This document shows positions 45,839-54,952 of a stretch of DNA of 64,000 bases, in pieces. Made by a program: the position numbers and the translations under genes. The stretch lies in NCBI RefSeq assembly GCF_029269745.1, contig NZ_JARJHT010000001.1, forward strand, positions 1,116,001 through 1,180,000. The letters run 5' to 3'. The notes beneath the pieces are model-generated. The model searched no databases and was not told where the DNA came from. It was given only the letters and a program-made list of their open reading frames with translations. Origin of the DNA: Polluticoccus soli. Lineage in GTDB: Bacteria; Bacteroidota; Bacteroidia; Chitinophagales; Chitinophagaceae. Numbering within the stretch: the first letter of the stretch is position 1; every line of letters starts with the position of its first letter.

Positions 45839-47218
45839 TTACTGTTGTTGTATAAACACCTTCGACCGGTACACTCCTTTGCCATCCACTACCTGTATCA
45901 TGTACAAGCCTTTTATCGCGTTGTCGATGTGCAGGTTCAGGAATTGTGAACCATTGGCCGGCTGACTGATAATGACCTTTCCGTTCATATCCGTCACGTT
46001 TAGTGTTGCCGAACTTGTCACCTCTTCAGGCACTGCTACCACAAAATCACCGGTGCTTGGATTAGGATAAATGTCAAGCGCTTTCCCTGACATTCCCGGG
46101 CTCATCTTTGGTCCAAGGATATCACATTCGCCCAGCGAGCATCCATGCGCCAGGTGAGCCGACACTGCATTGGTGTCTATGCAAATAGTCTTGCCTTTGT
46201 GACAGACCTTAACCTTGTGCGAACCACAGCTGATATCCAGCACATCTATGGTCACCGTGTCACTGACATAGCAGTTATTAAGCGTGTCCGTTATCGTCAC
46301 CACATAAGTCGTGGTAGTATCAGGCGACACTATAATGAGCGGTGATGTTGAATCTATCAGCACAGCATCAGCAAACCAGTTGATGACATAGCCGCTGTTA
46401 CTGTCCAGGTCAATAGACAGGGTGGCGCTCTGCGGACCATAGCCCGTATACAATGTCGGCACACCGTTGATAATGATCGACGCAGGGCTGACCAAAATGG
46501 TCGGATCTAGCGTGTCAACTACAAATGTGTCGGTAGCCACGCAATTGTTGGTATCTGTAACGGTCACCCAATAAGTACCAGCTGGAAGAGTATCGATGTC
46601 TTCCGTTGTATCGCCGGTGCTCCACATAATGGTAAATGGCGTGTCTACGCTGTTCAGGATGGTCAGGTTGATCATACCGCTGTCGCAGATGATCGGCGTT
46701 ACTATACCCGTTACAGCCAGACTGCAGGGGTTAGGTGGAGGCGGGACAGTGGTGGTATCTCTTACCAGTATGTACAGGGTTCTGGAGTCGTTCAAAAAGC
46801 CCGGACTGTTGTCGGTAAGCGTATAGGTGATACCGTGCAAACCGGTGTCAGCTATCAGCGGTGTCCAGTTGAACGTGGACCCGATGGTGCTGCCACCGCC
46901 TGACATGTGCACTTTAAAAGGCAGGGCCGGCGTCATGGTGGATAAGCCCGGCAGCAGGGTAGACATCATAGTAACGGAGTCTCCCGGCTGGGGTTTGCTC
47001 CCGTTTGGCTGTTTCACGTCCACATCTTTTCCCAATACCTGGAAACTAAGGTGTTGGCCCACGTCCACCTTGAGGGTGTCATTAGCGGGCGGTGTAGGCC
47101 CGAGAAATTGAGGTGCGTGCTGGTTTTTGGCGGTAACGTTTTGCGTCGATAATAAGTTGACGCCCACTGCGGCGACCAGTAGTAAGGCCGCCTTGAAAAT
47201 TGGTGAAAGTTCTCTCAT
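45839..47218 (-). CDS. T9SS-secreted protein D (459 aa)
   Basis: An N-terminal hydrophobic signal (about 10-30). About 35-155 is a putative-Ig/cadherin-like domain (LGPTPPANDTLKVDVG, FNWTPLIADTGLHGITY). About 165-240 is a SprB-repeat-like domain (LPAGTYWVTVTDTNNC). About 245-330 is a GYGPQS domain, followed by the Cys/His motif VKVCHKGKTICIDTNAV and AHLAHGCSLGEC. The last about 75 residues are a T9SS type A sorting domain starting YPNPSTGDFVV. It is a small relative of giants A-C with the same C-terminal module but a different DNA sequence and no shared promoter. It is probably surface-exposed; its function is unknown. Confidence 0.88.
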   Translation of the reverse strand: MRELSPIFKAALLLVAAVGVNLLSTQNVTAKNQHAPQFLGPTPPANDTLKVDVGQHLSFQVLGKDVDVKQPNGSKPQPGDSVTMMSTLLPGLSTMTPALPFKVHMSGGGSTIGSTFNWTPLIADTGLHGITYTLTDNSPGFLNDSRTLYILVRDTTTVPPPPNPCSLAVTGIVTPIICDSGMINLTILNSVDTPFTIMWSTGDTTEDIDTLPAGTYWVTVTDTNNCVATDTFVVDTLDPTILVSPASIIINGVPTLYTGYGPQSATLSIDLDSNSGYVINWFADAVLIDSTSPLIIVSPDTTTTYVVTITDTLNNCYVSDTVTIDVLDISCGSHKVKVCHKGKTICIDTNAVSAHLAHGCSLGECDILGPKMSPGMSGKALDIYPNPSTGDFVVAVPEEVTSSATLNVTDMNGKVIISQPANGSQFLNLHIDNAIKGLYMIQVVDGKGVYRSKVFIQQQ

Positions 47219-47403
47219 GTTCCCTTATATTTTGGCGTTAATAATCCCTCAATTTAACCCGGAATTAATGGAGCAACCTCATTCATAACACTATATTTTA
47301 TGATATAATGTATAACATTATGGATTTTCAAGGTGTAACGAACGCATTGATTTTCACCGCATACGTAAAAATACAACAGGGTGTTGTGAGACTGTCATGA
47401 CAA

Positions 47404-47445
47404 AACAGAAATAGCCGCTGTCATCAGACAGCGGCTATTTCTGTT
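47404..47445. terminator. Terminator after rplT
   Basis: Perfect 19-bp inverted repeat (arms AACAGAAATAGCCGCTGTC and its complement, loop ATCA), 27 bp past the rplT stop on the minus strand. Its core is the same as that of the terminator at 45784. Confidence 0.88.
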
Positions 47446-47471
47446 ATTTAGAACCCTTTCGGGTGGATAAC

Positions 47472-47816
47472 CTATTTTACTGAAGCAACCAGGGCTTTGA
47501 AAGCTGCTGGCTCGTTCATAGCCATATCAGCTAGTACTTTACGGTTCAGGTCGATGCTTTTAGCGCTCAGTTTGCCCATGAACTGTGAGTAGCTGATACC
47601 TTCTTCGCGGCATGCAGCGTTGATACGTGCGATCCACAGTGCGCGGTAGTCGCGTTTCTTGATCTTACGACCAACATATTTGTAACCAAGACCTTTCTCA
47701 AGGACGTTCTTGGCAACGGTATAGACATTTTTACGTTTTCCGTAGAAGCCTTTAGCTTGCTTCAGGATTTTCTTTCTTCTTGCGCGTGATGCAACGGCAT
47801 TTACCGAACGTGGCAT
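47472..47816 (-). CDS. rplT: 50S ribosomal protein L20
   Basis: A 114-aa large-subunit protein that binds 23S rRNA early in assembly. The basic N-terminal [20 protein letters not shown] and the globular [20 protein letters not shown] are typical. Length and start are normal. It follows rpmI on the same strand after 130 bp, a longer gap than usual. That gap contains several short inverted repeats but nothing I can name as a known L20 leader. Confidence 0.97.
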   Translation of the reverse strand: MPRSVNAVASRARRKKILKQAKGFYGKRKNVYTVAKNVLEKGLGYKYVGRKIKKRDYRALWIARINAACREEGISYSQFMGKLSAKSIDLNRKVLADMAMNEPAAFKALVASVK

Positions 47817-47946
47817 AGTACTCTTTGTTTTTTTGACCCCGACTCACCTTATTGGGAGTTTGAGGTGGTATAATTTACACTTTGTTTTTCCTTCCCATTC
47901 GGGACAGGATTATATCCCTTTATTAACCCAGGGACTAATGGGTATC

Positions 47947-48147
47947 TTAACCTCTCAGACCCAGCATGCGTTTAACCAGGTTCATGTTCGCAGTGTGTAC
48001 GAACGCAGCCTGACGCAGGTGGCGCTTACGAGTTTTTGATTTCTTTGTCAGCAGGTGGCTTTTGAAAGCCTTGTACCTGCGGATCTTGCCCGTACCTGTT
48101 ACTTTAAATGTTTTTTTAGCACGGGAGTGAGTCTTCACCTTTGGCAT
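47947..48147 (-). CDS. rpmI: 50S ribosomal protein L35
   Basis: A 66-aa, very basic protein of the large subunit. [18 protein letters not shown] and [14 protein letters not shown] are hallmark segments. It is co-directional with rplT. The usual infC is not upstream; instead a strong promoter sits 20 bp before the start, so rpmI-rplT form their own unit here. Confidence 0.97.
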   Translation of the reverse strand: MPKVKTHSRAKKTFKVTGTGKIRRYKAFKSHLLTKKSKTRKRHLRQAAFVHTANMNLVKRMLGLRG

Positions 48148-48166
48148 GGTCTCAATTTTGGGATGG

Positions 48167-48196
48167 CAAAGGTAACATTATTTTAAATTTCTCCAA
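48167..48196 (-). promoter_or_regulatory. Promoter of rpmI-rplT
   Basis: Minus strand: -33 TTG at 48196-48194 (inside TTTTGG), 19 nt, then TACCTTTG at 48174-48167. It is a full-consensus Bacteroidota promoter with an expected leader of about 15 nt. Confidence 0.8.
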
Positions 48197-48412
48197 AATA
48201 ATATTACTGTTATATCTGCAACGAGACTGAAAACTAAGAATTTGTGTGTTGCATATAGAAAAACGCCATGATTATCAGGTCCTTTTCCCGTTCGGCAGGC
48301 AAATTTCGGCCTAAAAGCCGGATAATTGGCATAGCCTCTTATAAATCATACCTCATAAAACTCAAATTCGCCTGCTATTCTCTATTTTTACACCAACGAC
48401 GACGAATACTAT

Positions 48413-48985
48413 ATGCCACTACTCAGATTCAGGGTTTATTGGGAGGAAGACGACCAGGTTTACCGCGACATTGAAGTAAAGAACGGCCAGACTTTCCTGG
48501 AATTTCATAAAGCTATTTTACAGGCCTACGAGTTCGACGGCAAGCACACGGCCTCGTTTTTCGAGAGCAATGACCGCTGGACTCGCGGACGCGAGATCAA
48601 CTCTGAGGTACTGGTCAATAAAAAAGACGCCCCTGCGCTGTCCATGATGCGCACACCGGTGTCTGCACTCATAGCAAAGCCGGACCAGAAGTTCCTCTAC
48701 GAATACGATCCCGCCAAAAAATGGAGTTTTCTCGTAGAGCTGATAGGTGTGGTAAAAGAGGAAGATCCCAAACGCACTTATCCCTTCGTGCTGCGCAAAG
48801 AAGGCATTGGCCCTGCGCAATATGGCATTAAAGGCGTAAACCCGGACAAGCTAACGGAAGTAGAAGAAAAATACGACCTCAGCGCCGATGAAATGGCCGA
48901 AGGCTTCGGCAACGAAGGCGAAGACGGCACTACCAGCTTCGGTTTCGATAACTCGGGCGGCGGCGGTGATAGCTACGAAGAATAA
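48413..48985 (+). CDS. pRiA4b ORF-3-like (IS1096 passenger TnpR-type) family protein
   Basis: A 190-aa cytoplasmic protein. The N-terminal part (MPLLRFRVYWEEDDQVYRDI, then FLEFHKAILQAYEFDGKHTA) matches the pRiA4b ORF-3 family, in which a beta strand carries the basic residue and a helix holds the L-x-x-F/L-H-x-x-I pattern. The C-terminal tail (about 150-190) is acidic and glycine-rich. The family name comes from transposon passenger genes, but here nothing mobile surrounds it, and in Bacteroidota it is commonly chromosomal. The function is unknown. It directly precedes miaA. Confidence 0.75.
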   Translation: MPLLRFRVYWEEDDQVYRDIEVKNGQTFLEFHKAILQAYEFDGKHTASFFESNDRWTRGREINSEVLVNKKDAPALSMMRTPVSALIAKPDQKFLYEYDPAKKWSFLVELIGVVKEEDPKRTYPFVLRKEGIGPAQYGIKGVNPDKLTEVEEKYDLSADEMAEGFGNEGEDGTTSFGFDNSGGGGDSYEE

Positions 48986-48989
48986 TACT

Positions 48990-49895
48990 TTGAGCAGCTC
49001 ATCCAAAACGGTTTATATCATAGCAGGCCCTACCGCAGTAGGTAAAACTGGTCTCGCTATACAGCTAGCCAAACGTCTTGACACATCCATAATCTCTGCC
49101 GACAGCCGCCAATGCTATGAAGAAATGAGCATCGGTACAGCCAAACCTACGCCTGGAGAACTTAGCGAGGTAAAGCACTATTTCATAGGCGGCTACCCGG
49201 TATCAGAGGCGCTTACTGCAGCCAATTACGAAACGATAGCGTTAGACTATCTCAACAAAATATTCGAACATCGCAACACTGCCGTAGTTGTTGGCGGTAC
49301 AGGCTTATACATCAAAGCCCTTACCGAAGGACTCGACAACATGCCTGAGGTTAATCCCGAGATTGCCGCACAGGTAAACGAAGACTATACCATACAGGGC
49401 CTATCGTGGCTGCAGCAAACGGTTCGCAACGAAGACCCGGAATTCTACGCCCACGGCGAAGTGAAAAACCCGGCCCGCCTGTTGCGCGCGCTCATCTTCA
49501 AACGCTCTACCGGCGCCAGCATCATTCACTTCCGTACAGGAGAAAAGAAAGAACGCCCCTTCGAGGTGGTTAAGATAGCGCTCGAACTGCCCCGTGAGGT
49601 CTTATACGATCGCATCAACCGACGGGTAGATATCATGATGGAGGAAGGCCAGCTGGAAGAAGCAAAAGCACTGTACCCGCAACGGCATTTAAAGAACCTG
49701 CAAACGGTTGGTTACACCGAGCTGTTCGACTACTTGGACGGGAAGATGACCCTGGAAGAAGCCGTAGACAAGATCAAGCAAAATACCCGCAACTACGCCA
49801 AGCGCCAGCTCACCTGGTTCCGCAAAGACAAAGACTTTCATTGGTTCAGTACCGATGACCCAACTGCCATCGATAAGATACTGGCCATAAAATAA
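48990..49895 (+). CDS. miaA: tRNA dimethylallyltransferase
   Basis: About 301 aa. It transfers a dimethylallyl group to A37 of tRNAs reading UNN codons. The P-loop is IIAGPTAVGKTGLAIQLAKR, followed by ISADSRQCYEEMSIGTAKP and, downstream, VVGGTGLYIKALTEGL, all diagnostic. No ATG lies at the family's normal start; the only upstream ATG (48888) would overlap the previous gene by 98 bp. I therefore place the start at TTG 48990, 4 bp after the preceding stop, which gives normal length. This start is inferred. The gene ends at the terminator at 49894. Confidence 0.9.
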   Translation: MSSSSKTVYIIAGPTAVGKTGLAIQLAKRLDTSIISADSRQCYEEMSIGTAKPTPGELSEVKHYFIGGYPVSEALTAANYETIALDYLNKIFEHRNTAVVVGGTGLYIKALTEGLDNMPEVNPEIAAQVNEDYTIQGLSWLQQTVRNEDPEFYAHGEVKNPARLLRALIFKRSTGASIIHFRTGEKKERPFEVVKIALELPREVLYDRINRRVDIMMEEGQLEEAKALYPQRHLKNLQTVGYTELFDYLDGKMTLEEAVDKIKQNTRNYAKRQLTWFRKDKDFHWFSTDDPTAIDKILAIK

Positions 49896-49922
49896 TAAAG
49901 CCCCGTAGTACGGGGCTTTATT
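49894..49922. terminator. Bidirectional terminator after miaA
   Basis: Stem AATAAAGCCCCGTA / TACGGGGCTTTATT with almost no loop (GTAGTAC centre), positioned at the miaA stop and just past the stop of the convergent microprotein at 49939. Confidence 0.85.
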
Positions 49923-49938
49923 ATGACTATCGTTGCTA

Positions 49939-50118
49939 TTAAGCTTTCTTCGTGTTGGTAGCAGCTTTTTCTTTGCTAGCTTCTTTGCCACCTTTTTTGC
50001 AGCATTCTTTCTTTGCTTCACCTTTTTTGCAGCAAGCTTTTTTGCCTTTATCGCCATCGCAAGCAAAAGTTACACCTGCTATCAGAAGGGCGCTTAAAAG
50101 AAGAGTAAGTTTTTTCAT
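49939..50118 (-). CDS. Cys/Lys-rich small exported protein, 59 aa
   Basis: Too short to be found by length-based gene calling. On the minus strand ATG at 50118 opens MKKLTLLLSALLIAGVTFAC, a signal peptide with a possible cleavage or lipid site at the Cys. The mature part of about 40 residues is dominated by Lys and contains two CC pairs in a KKxCCKKG context, with no aromatic residues. Such double-Cys, Lys-rich peptides are candidates for metal binding, but I know no defined family. It is convergent with miaA and shares its terminator. Confidence 0.65.
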   Translation of the reverse strand: MKKLTLLLSALLIAGVTFACDGDKGKKACCKKGEAKKECCKKGGKEASKEKAATNTKKA

Positions 50119-50200
50119 ACGGATTGTTTTAGGACACTAAAGTTAGGTATTTCCTGCTAACGAAGCTGTTACGCAGGAGGTTTTGGAACATTTTAACATT

Positions 50201-50854
50201 TTAGATATGCGCGATCACGCTCAGGCCACCCTGTACCACCTGACCTATCTGCACATCTACCTTGGTACCGATGGGCAGGAACAGGTCAACACGTGATCCG
50301 AAGCGGATGAAGCCAAACTCTTCGTGCTGTTTCACCTGGTCGCCTTTCTTTACATAAAAGCAAATGCGGCGGGCCAGCGCACCAGCTATCTGGCGCATCA
50401 GTATCTCCATCTTGTCGTTCCCGATAACGATAGTGGTACGTTCGTTCTCGGTAGATGATTTAGGATGCCACGCTACGAGGTATTTACCTGGGTGGTATTT
50501 CATGTAGTTGATAACGCCACTGATGGGGTTACGGTTTACGTGCACGTTGAGCGGCGACATGAAGATCGACACCTGCAGGCGCTTGTCTTTGAAATACTCC
50601 GGCTCGAAGGTCTCTTCTATCACTACTACCTTGCCGTCGGCTGGAGCATAAATGGTGTTCTCCCCGTGCACGAAATTCCTGTTAGGCAGGCGGAAGAACC
50701 AGATAACCCAGAACCACAGCAGGAAGCAAACGAACTGGATCGGCCACATCAGCCATGGCCAGTCCATCAAAAATTCGGTGCTCACATAAAAGATGATAGC
50801 CCACAGTAAAGATGCTATCAGGATGTACTTATACCCTTCGCGGTGCAATTTCAT
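50201..50854 (-). CDS. psd: Phosphatidylserine decarboxylase
   Basis: 217 aa. A pyruvoyl enzyme that makes phosphatidylethanolamine from phosphatidylserine. Two N-terminal membrane segments (ILIASLLWAIIFYVSTEFL, WPIQFVCFLLWFWVIW) precede the catalytic domain. The self-cleavage site Gly-Ser is in FIRFGSRVDLFLP near residue 185. FMSPLNVHVNRNP is the conserved His region. The short length fits the PSD-A-type subfamily. It lies upstream of cdsA in the same orientation, about 120 bp away. Confidence 0.93.
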   Translation of the reverse strand: MKLHREGYKYILIASLLWAIIFYVSTEFLMDWPWLMWPIQFVCFLLWFWVIWFFRLPNRNFVHGENTIYAPADGKVVVIEETFEPEYFKDKRLQVSIFMSPLNVHVNRNPISGVINYMKYHPGKYLVAWHPKSSTENERTTIVIGNDKMEILMRQIAGALARRICFYVKKGDQVKQHEEFGFIRFGSRVDLFLPIGTKVDVQIGQVVQGGLSVIAHI

Positions 50855-50974
50855 GGCGGCAAAACTAACTCTTTTTGACTATCCTAAAAATGAAGGAAAT
50901 GTGACTATGACTCTCTAACTGCGACACCAATCAGCCCTAATCAGTCAAATCACGGTTGATCTGAGGTTCAGAGA

Positions 50975-51799
50975 TCAGACCATCAAATACACCAGCAAAC
51001 ACGCAAACGGCGCGGCAAACAGCAGCGAGTCGAACCTATCGAGCGCGCCGCCGTGGCCCGGCATCATAGTTCCTGAGTCCTTTACATTGGCTGTGCGTTT
51101 CAGCTTCGATTCAAACAGGTCGCCGATAGTACCAAGTACAGCAGCGCACAAGGCTAGTGCCATCCATACTCCCATACCATAAGGAAGGTTGGTATAATAA
51201 CCGAAAATGCCTGCACCAACAACAGTGAGCAACGCACCGCCTATGGTTCCTTCCCAGGTTTTCTTAGGCGATATTTTAGAGAAAGGTGTCTTGCCAATGA
51301 ACGAACCTACGAGATAGGCCATGGTATCATTGGTCCATATCATCAATATCAGCGCTAGTGGAAATACCGGTGGCATCATATGTTTTTGTCCCAGCAGCAG
51401 CAGCGCTTCCAACGGCATTGCTATGTATAACATACCAGCCAGCGCCTGCAGCCTGCCATCGGCAGCAAACTTGTTTTTTTGCAACAGTAATGGTACAGCA
51501 GCCACCAAAGGCCAGAAACACAGCATCACCGGTGCTGCCGACATTTCATAATATACCTGCAGTAGCATCAATATTATTAGCGACATTGTCTGCACAACGG
51601 CAGGAAGCGCCTTGGGCCACTTAGCAGCTGGGTATATCTTCTGTATCAGCCGGAAATAATCGCGCAGGCACAGCGCCTGTATTAGCGCCACCAGCGCCAG
51701 GAAACCCCAGCGATGCAGCAGCAAACCCGCCATCATCACGATGCAGAAAACTACTGCGCTACCCAGACGGGTAAAGAATGTAGGCCAGTGTAAAGCCAT
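50975..51799 (-). CDS. cdsA: Phosphatidate cytidylyltransferase
   Basis: A 274-aa integral membrane enzyme producing CDP-diacylglycerol, the precursor of all phospholipids. About seven hydrophobic segments are visible. The C-terminal CDS signature (SKLKRTANVKDSGTMMPGHG, then GALDRFDSLL) is complete. FSKISPKKTWEGTIGG is the other conserved block. It is followed (towards lower coordinates) by psd, which acts two steps later, and preceded after 16 bp by the CPBP protease gene, so the three may be co-transcribed. Confidence 0.95.
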   Translation of the reverse strand: MALHWPTFFTRLGSAVVFCIVMMAGLLLHRWGFLALVALIQALCLRDYFRLIQKIYPAAKWPKALPAVVQTMSLIILMLLQVYYEMSAAPVMLCFWPLVAAVPLLLQKNKFAADGRLQALAGMLYIAMPLEALLLLGQKHMMPPVFPLALILMIWTNDTMAYLVGSFIGKTPFSKISPKKTWEGTIGGALLTVVGAGIFGYYTNLPYGMGVWMALALCAAVLGTIGDLFESKLKRTANVKDSGTMMPGHGGALDRFDSLLFAAPFACLLVYLMV

Positions 51800-51815
51800 G
51801 GATCAGTTAATTCAG

Positions 51816-52805
51816 TTAAAAGAGTTGTTCTGGTTCGTCGCCATCGGCGCGTTCTTCATTTCCTGCTTTATGCTCTGGTCTTTCCTCCCCTTTAAAGTCG
51901 TCCGACCAGTCATCAGGCAAGGGCGTGCTGTTTTTCCATAGCAGGTAGAACGATCCGGCAAACAAGGCGGCTCCCGCGCCTATCAGCCACAGCGGTATGC
52001 TGTCACCGTCTACAAACGCTTTTATCGCGGCGTTCTTCGTACCCAGGTACATCATCACTATCTGCAAGCCATTGTTCAGGAAGTGCGCCAGTATGCTCAG
52101 CCACAGCGAACCGGTAAGGTAATAGATACCACCCAGCAGCACGGCTGCAAAAAATATCGCAAACAGGCCAACCGGGTTATAGTGCACTACAGCAAACGTT
52201 AGCGCCGATACCGCAATAGCCACACCGGTTCTTTTATTACGGGAGTGTATAATGCGCATCACAGCCCCACGAAACAGGAATTCTTCGCTAATGGCAGGTA
52301 TTATCGACATCACGATAAAACTCTTCACAAAATCGGCAGGCGAGTGCATCGTCAGCAACGCCTTCATAGCAGTATCTGTGGTGTTCTGCATTTCTTTTGC
52401 CTTGCCAGCCAGGTTTATCTCGCGCATCAGCGATTCCAACCCCAGCAGCAGGGGCATAGCACCCAGCATCACCAGCGGTACCAGCACCCAGTGTATCGCC
52501 TTTCCGGGCTTACGCAGCCCAAGGTATTCGCCCGGGCGCGGGTGCGCCAGGTAGGCAAACAATAAGGCAGGCGCCAAAAACACGCCGATAGACGAAATGC
52601 CTTGCAGCAGCAGGAAGGCATCTTTTATACGGCCGCTGCTCTGCTCGTTCAGCCCCGCGACCTCGGCAATGGGCACTCCTGTGAAAAAAGGGACCACCAG
52701 GTAGGCCACCACGGTGAAGAAGGAGGTCAACGTAAAGATCATCAACACGAACAACAGGAACTGCATCCCCCACGGATACTCTCGCCAATATCGGTTCTTG
52801 AACAT
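51816..52805 (-). CDS. CPBP family intramembrane metalloprotease
   Basis: About 329 aa from ATG 52805 (MFKNRYWREYPWGMQFLLF); ATG 52835 adds ten residues. It is a multi-pass membrane protein with the ABI/CAAX-protease-like motif set: EEFLFRGAVM (EExxxR) at about 182-191, the second His in FAVVHYNP, and HFLNN in a later helix. The C-terminal about 25 residues are charged and cytoplasmic. Members cleave or process membrane-associated peptides; some act on bacteriocins. Its substrate here is unknown. It lies 16 bp upstream of cdsA. Confidence 0.9.
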   Translation of the reverse strand: MFKNRYWREYPWGMQFLLFVLMIFTLTSFFTVVAYLVVPFFTGVPIAEVAGLNEQSSGRIKDAFLLLQGISSIGVFLAPALLFAYLAHPRPGEYLGLRKPGKAIHWVLVPLVMLGAMPLLLGLESLMREINLAGKAKEMQNTTDTAMKALLTMHSPADFVKSFIVMSIIPAISEEFLFRGAVMRIIHSRNKRTGVAIAVSALTFAVVHYNPVGLFAIFFAAVLLGGIYYLTGSLWLSILAHFLNNGLQIVMMYLGTKNAAIKAFVDGDSIPLWLIGAGAALFAGSFYLLWKNSTPLPDDWSDDFKGEERPEHKAGNEERADGDEPEQLF

Positions 52806-52972
52806 TAAGATTTTTTTCGCAGGCAAAGGTAGCACCCTATCTAAATATTGGCAGAATAATTGCTTTGGATTTACAAACCGATGATAATACTAAGACAGGA
52901 ACTATATATAGCCCGGGAACTCAACATTAATTCGAATTTTAATATAACTCCGTTAACCTCGTTTCTTTTATC

Positions 52973-52980
52973 TATTTTTG
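52973..52980 (+). promoter_or_regulatory. Candidate -7 box for dxs
   Basis: TATTTTTG matches TAnnTTTG and lies 21 nt before the dxs ATG. A clear -33 element is not visible. Confidence 0.45.
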
Positions 52981-53001
52981 TACGTTTTTACAACCGCGTG
53001 A

Positions 53002-54933
53002 ATGGAAGAAATAGCCGCTGGGCCACTACTTAGCAAGATCAACTCACCAGCTGATCTTAAAAAATTAAGTAAAGCCGACCTTCAACAAGCCTGCAACGAA
53101 CTCAGGCAATTCATCATCGACTGTGTAAGCGTACACGGGGGCCACTTCGGCGCCAGTCTTGGCGTGGTAGAGCTTACCGTTGCCCTGCATTATGTGCTGA
53201 ATACACCCGATGACCAATTGGTTTGGGACGTAGGCCACCAGGCTTATGGACATAAGATACTGACAGGTCGCAGGCAGATATTTCATACCAACCGCAAATA
53301 TGGCGGACTGAGCGGTTTCCCTAAGCGCAGCGAGAGCGAGTACGATGCTTTTGGTGTCGGCCACTCTTCTACTTCTATCTCTGCGGCATTAGGCATGGCC
53401 ATTGCCAGTAAATACAAAGGCGAGACCGACCGCCAGCACGTAGCCGTGATCGGCGACGGTGCTATGACCGCTGGTCTTCCTTTCGAGGCGCTGAACCACG
53501 CAGGGGTGAGCAACAGCAATGTGCTCATCATCCTCAACGATAACAACATGTCGATAGACCCGAACGTGGGTGCGCTGAAGGAATACCTGACCGACATTAC
53601 TACTTCTCATACCTACAATAAGTTCCGCGACGATGTTTGGAAACTGCTGGGCAAACTGCCTTATGGCGAAATGCAGCAGGGCATGGCATCGAAGCTGGAA
53701 GCCAGCCTGAAGGGTCTTGTATCTAAATCGAGCAATATGTTCGAAGCGATGAAGATGCGCTACTTCGGCCCGATAGACGGACACAATGTGCTGAAGCTGG
53801 TAGAGATACTGGAACACCTGAAAGACATACCCGGACCAAAACTGCTGCACATAAAAACAGTAAAGGGCAAGGGCTATGACCTGGCCGAGAAAGACCAGAC
53901 GTTGTGGCACGCACCGGGTACGTTCGATAAGATCACCGGTAAGATCAATAAGAAAGTAGTTGCCGTTCCCGAGCCACCTAAATACCAGGATGTATTCGGG
54001 CACACCATAATAGAGCTGGCAGAAAAGAACCCTGCTATCATGGGTATCACTCCTGCTATGCCTTCAGGCTGTTCGCTCAAGTTCATGATGGACAAGATGC
54101 CTGACCGTGCTTTTGACGTAGGCATTGCCGAGCAGCACGCCGTAACGGTGAGCGCCGGTATGGCTACTCGTGGCCTGCGTGTGTTTTGCAATATCTACAG
54201 CTCGTTCATGCAGCGTGCTTACGATATGGTGATACACGACGTAGCTATCCAGAAGCTGCCTGTCGTCTTCTGCCTCGACCGTGCCGGTCTTGTAGGCGAA
54301 GATGGACCAACGCACCACGGTGCCTACGATATTCCGTTCATGCGCTGCATACCTAACCTTATTGTCAGCGCACCGATGAACGAACAGGAACTGCGCAACC
54401 TGATGTACACATCGCAGCTGGAAGAAACCAAGCTGCCATTTGTGATACGTTACCCGCGCGGACAAGGTGTGATGCCTGAATGGCGCACTCCGTTTGAGAA
54501 AATTGAAATAGGTAAAGGCCGCATCGTTAAAGAAGGTGAAGAGATCGCGATACTCACGATCGGCCACCCGGGTAATTTTGCAGTAACGGCATGCGCAGGT
54601 TTAGCCATCGACGGATTGAACCCTGCACACTACGATATGCGTTTTGCCAAGCCGCTGGATGAAGAATTGCTGCACGAGATAGCGCAGAAGTTCCACAAGA
54701 TCATCACCGTTGAAGATGGTACTGTAGTAGGTGGCTTTGGTAGTGCAGTGCTCGAGTTCATGGCAGCCAATGGTTATACACCAGAAGTAAAAATACTCGG
54801 CATACCAGACCGCATAGTAGAACACGGCAAACCAGAAGAACTGCACCGCGAATGCGGCTACGACGCCCGCGCTATAGCCGAGGCTGTGAAAGAAATGGTA
54901 GGTGATAATGTGAAAGAAGCAGTGACTGTATAA
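53002..54933 (+). CDS. dxs: 1-deoxy-D-xylulose-5-phosphate synthase
   Basis: A 643-aa thiamine-diphosphate enzyme condensing pyruvate and glyceraldehyde 3-phosphate into DXP, the first step of the MEP isoprenoid pathway and a source of DXP for vitamin B6. Features seen are [15 protein letters not shown] (about 116-130), the ThDP/Mg motif region [18 protein letters not shown], and the transketolase central domain with [19 protein letters not shown]. The C-terminal domain begins near [13 protein letters not shown]. The length is normal. It ends at a terminator shared with the convergent OMP gene. Confidence 0.97.
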   Translation: MEEIAAGPLLSKINSPADLKKLSKADLQQACNELRQFIIDCVSVHGGHFGASLGVVELTVALHYVLNTPDDQLVWDVGHQAYGHKILTGRRQIFHTNRKYGGLSGFPKRSESEYDAFGVGHSSTSISAALGMAIASKYKGETDRQHVAVIGDGAMTAGLPFEALNHAGVSNSNVLIILNDNNMSIDPNVGALKEYLTDITTSHTYNKFRDDVWKLLGKLPYGEMQQGMASKLEASLKGLVSKSSNMFEAMKMRYFGPIDGHNVLKLVEILEHLKDIPGPKLLHIKTVKGKGYDLAEKDQTLWHAPGTFDKITGKINKKVVAVPEPPKYQDVFGHTIIELAEKNPAIMGITPAMPSGCSLKFMMDKMPDRAFDVGIAEQHAVTVSAGMATRGLRVFCNIYSSFMQRAYDMVIHDVAIQKLPVVFCLDRAGLVGEDGPTHHGAYDIPFMRCIPNLIVSAPMNEQELRNLMYTSQLEETKLPFVIRYPRGQGVMPEWRTPFEKIEIGKGRIVKEGEEIAILTIGHPGNFAVTACAGLAIDGLNPAHYDMRFAKPLDEELLHEIAQKFHKIITVEDGTVVGGFGSAVLEFMAANGYTPEVKILGIPDRIVEHGKPEELHRECGYDARAIAEAVKEMVGDNVKEAVTV

Positions 54934-54952
54934 GACAACAACGAACTATAAT

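Noticed and set aside
47331-47345. TGTAACG upstream of T9SS protein D as a fourth member of the giant-protein regulon
   Set aside because: A single copy in the opposite orientation, with no TTGACA-N17-AATATTTG.
48413-48985. Mobile element (IS1096 passenger-type name)
   Set aside because: The family name is historical; no transposase or terminal repeats flank the gene.
49689-50066. 125-aa minus-strand frame overlapping miaA
   Set aside because: Its N-terminal Lys/Ala part is a frame shadow of the Cys/Lys-rich microprotein, and the rest is antisense to miaA.
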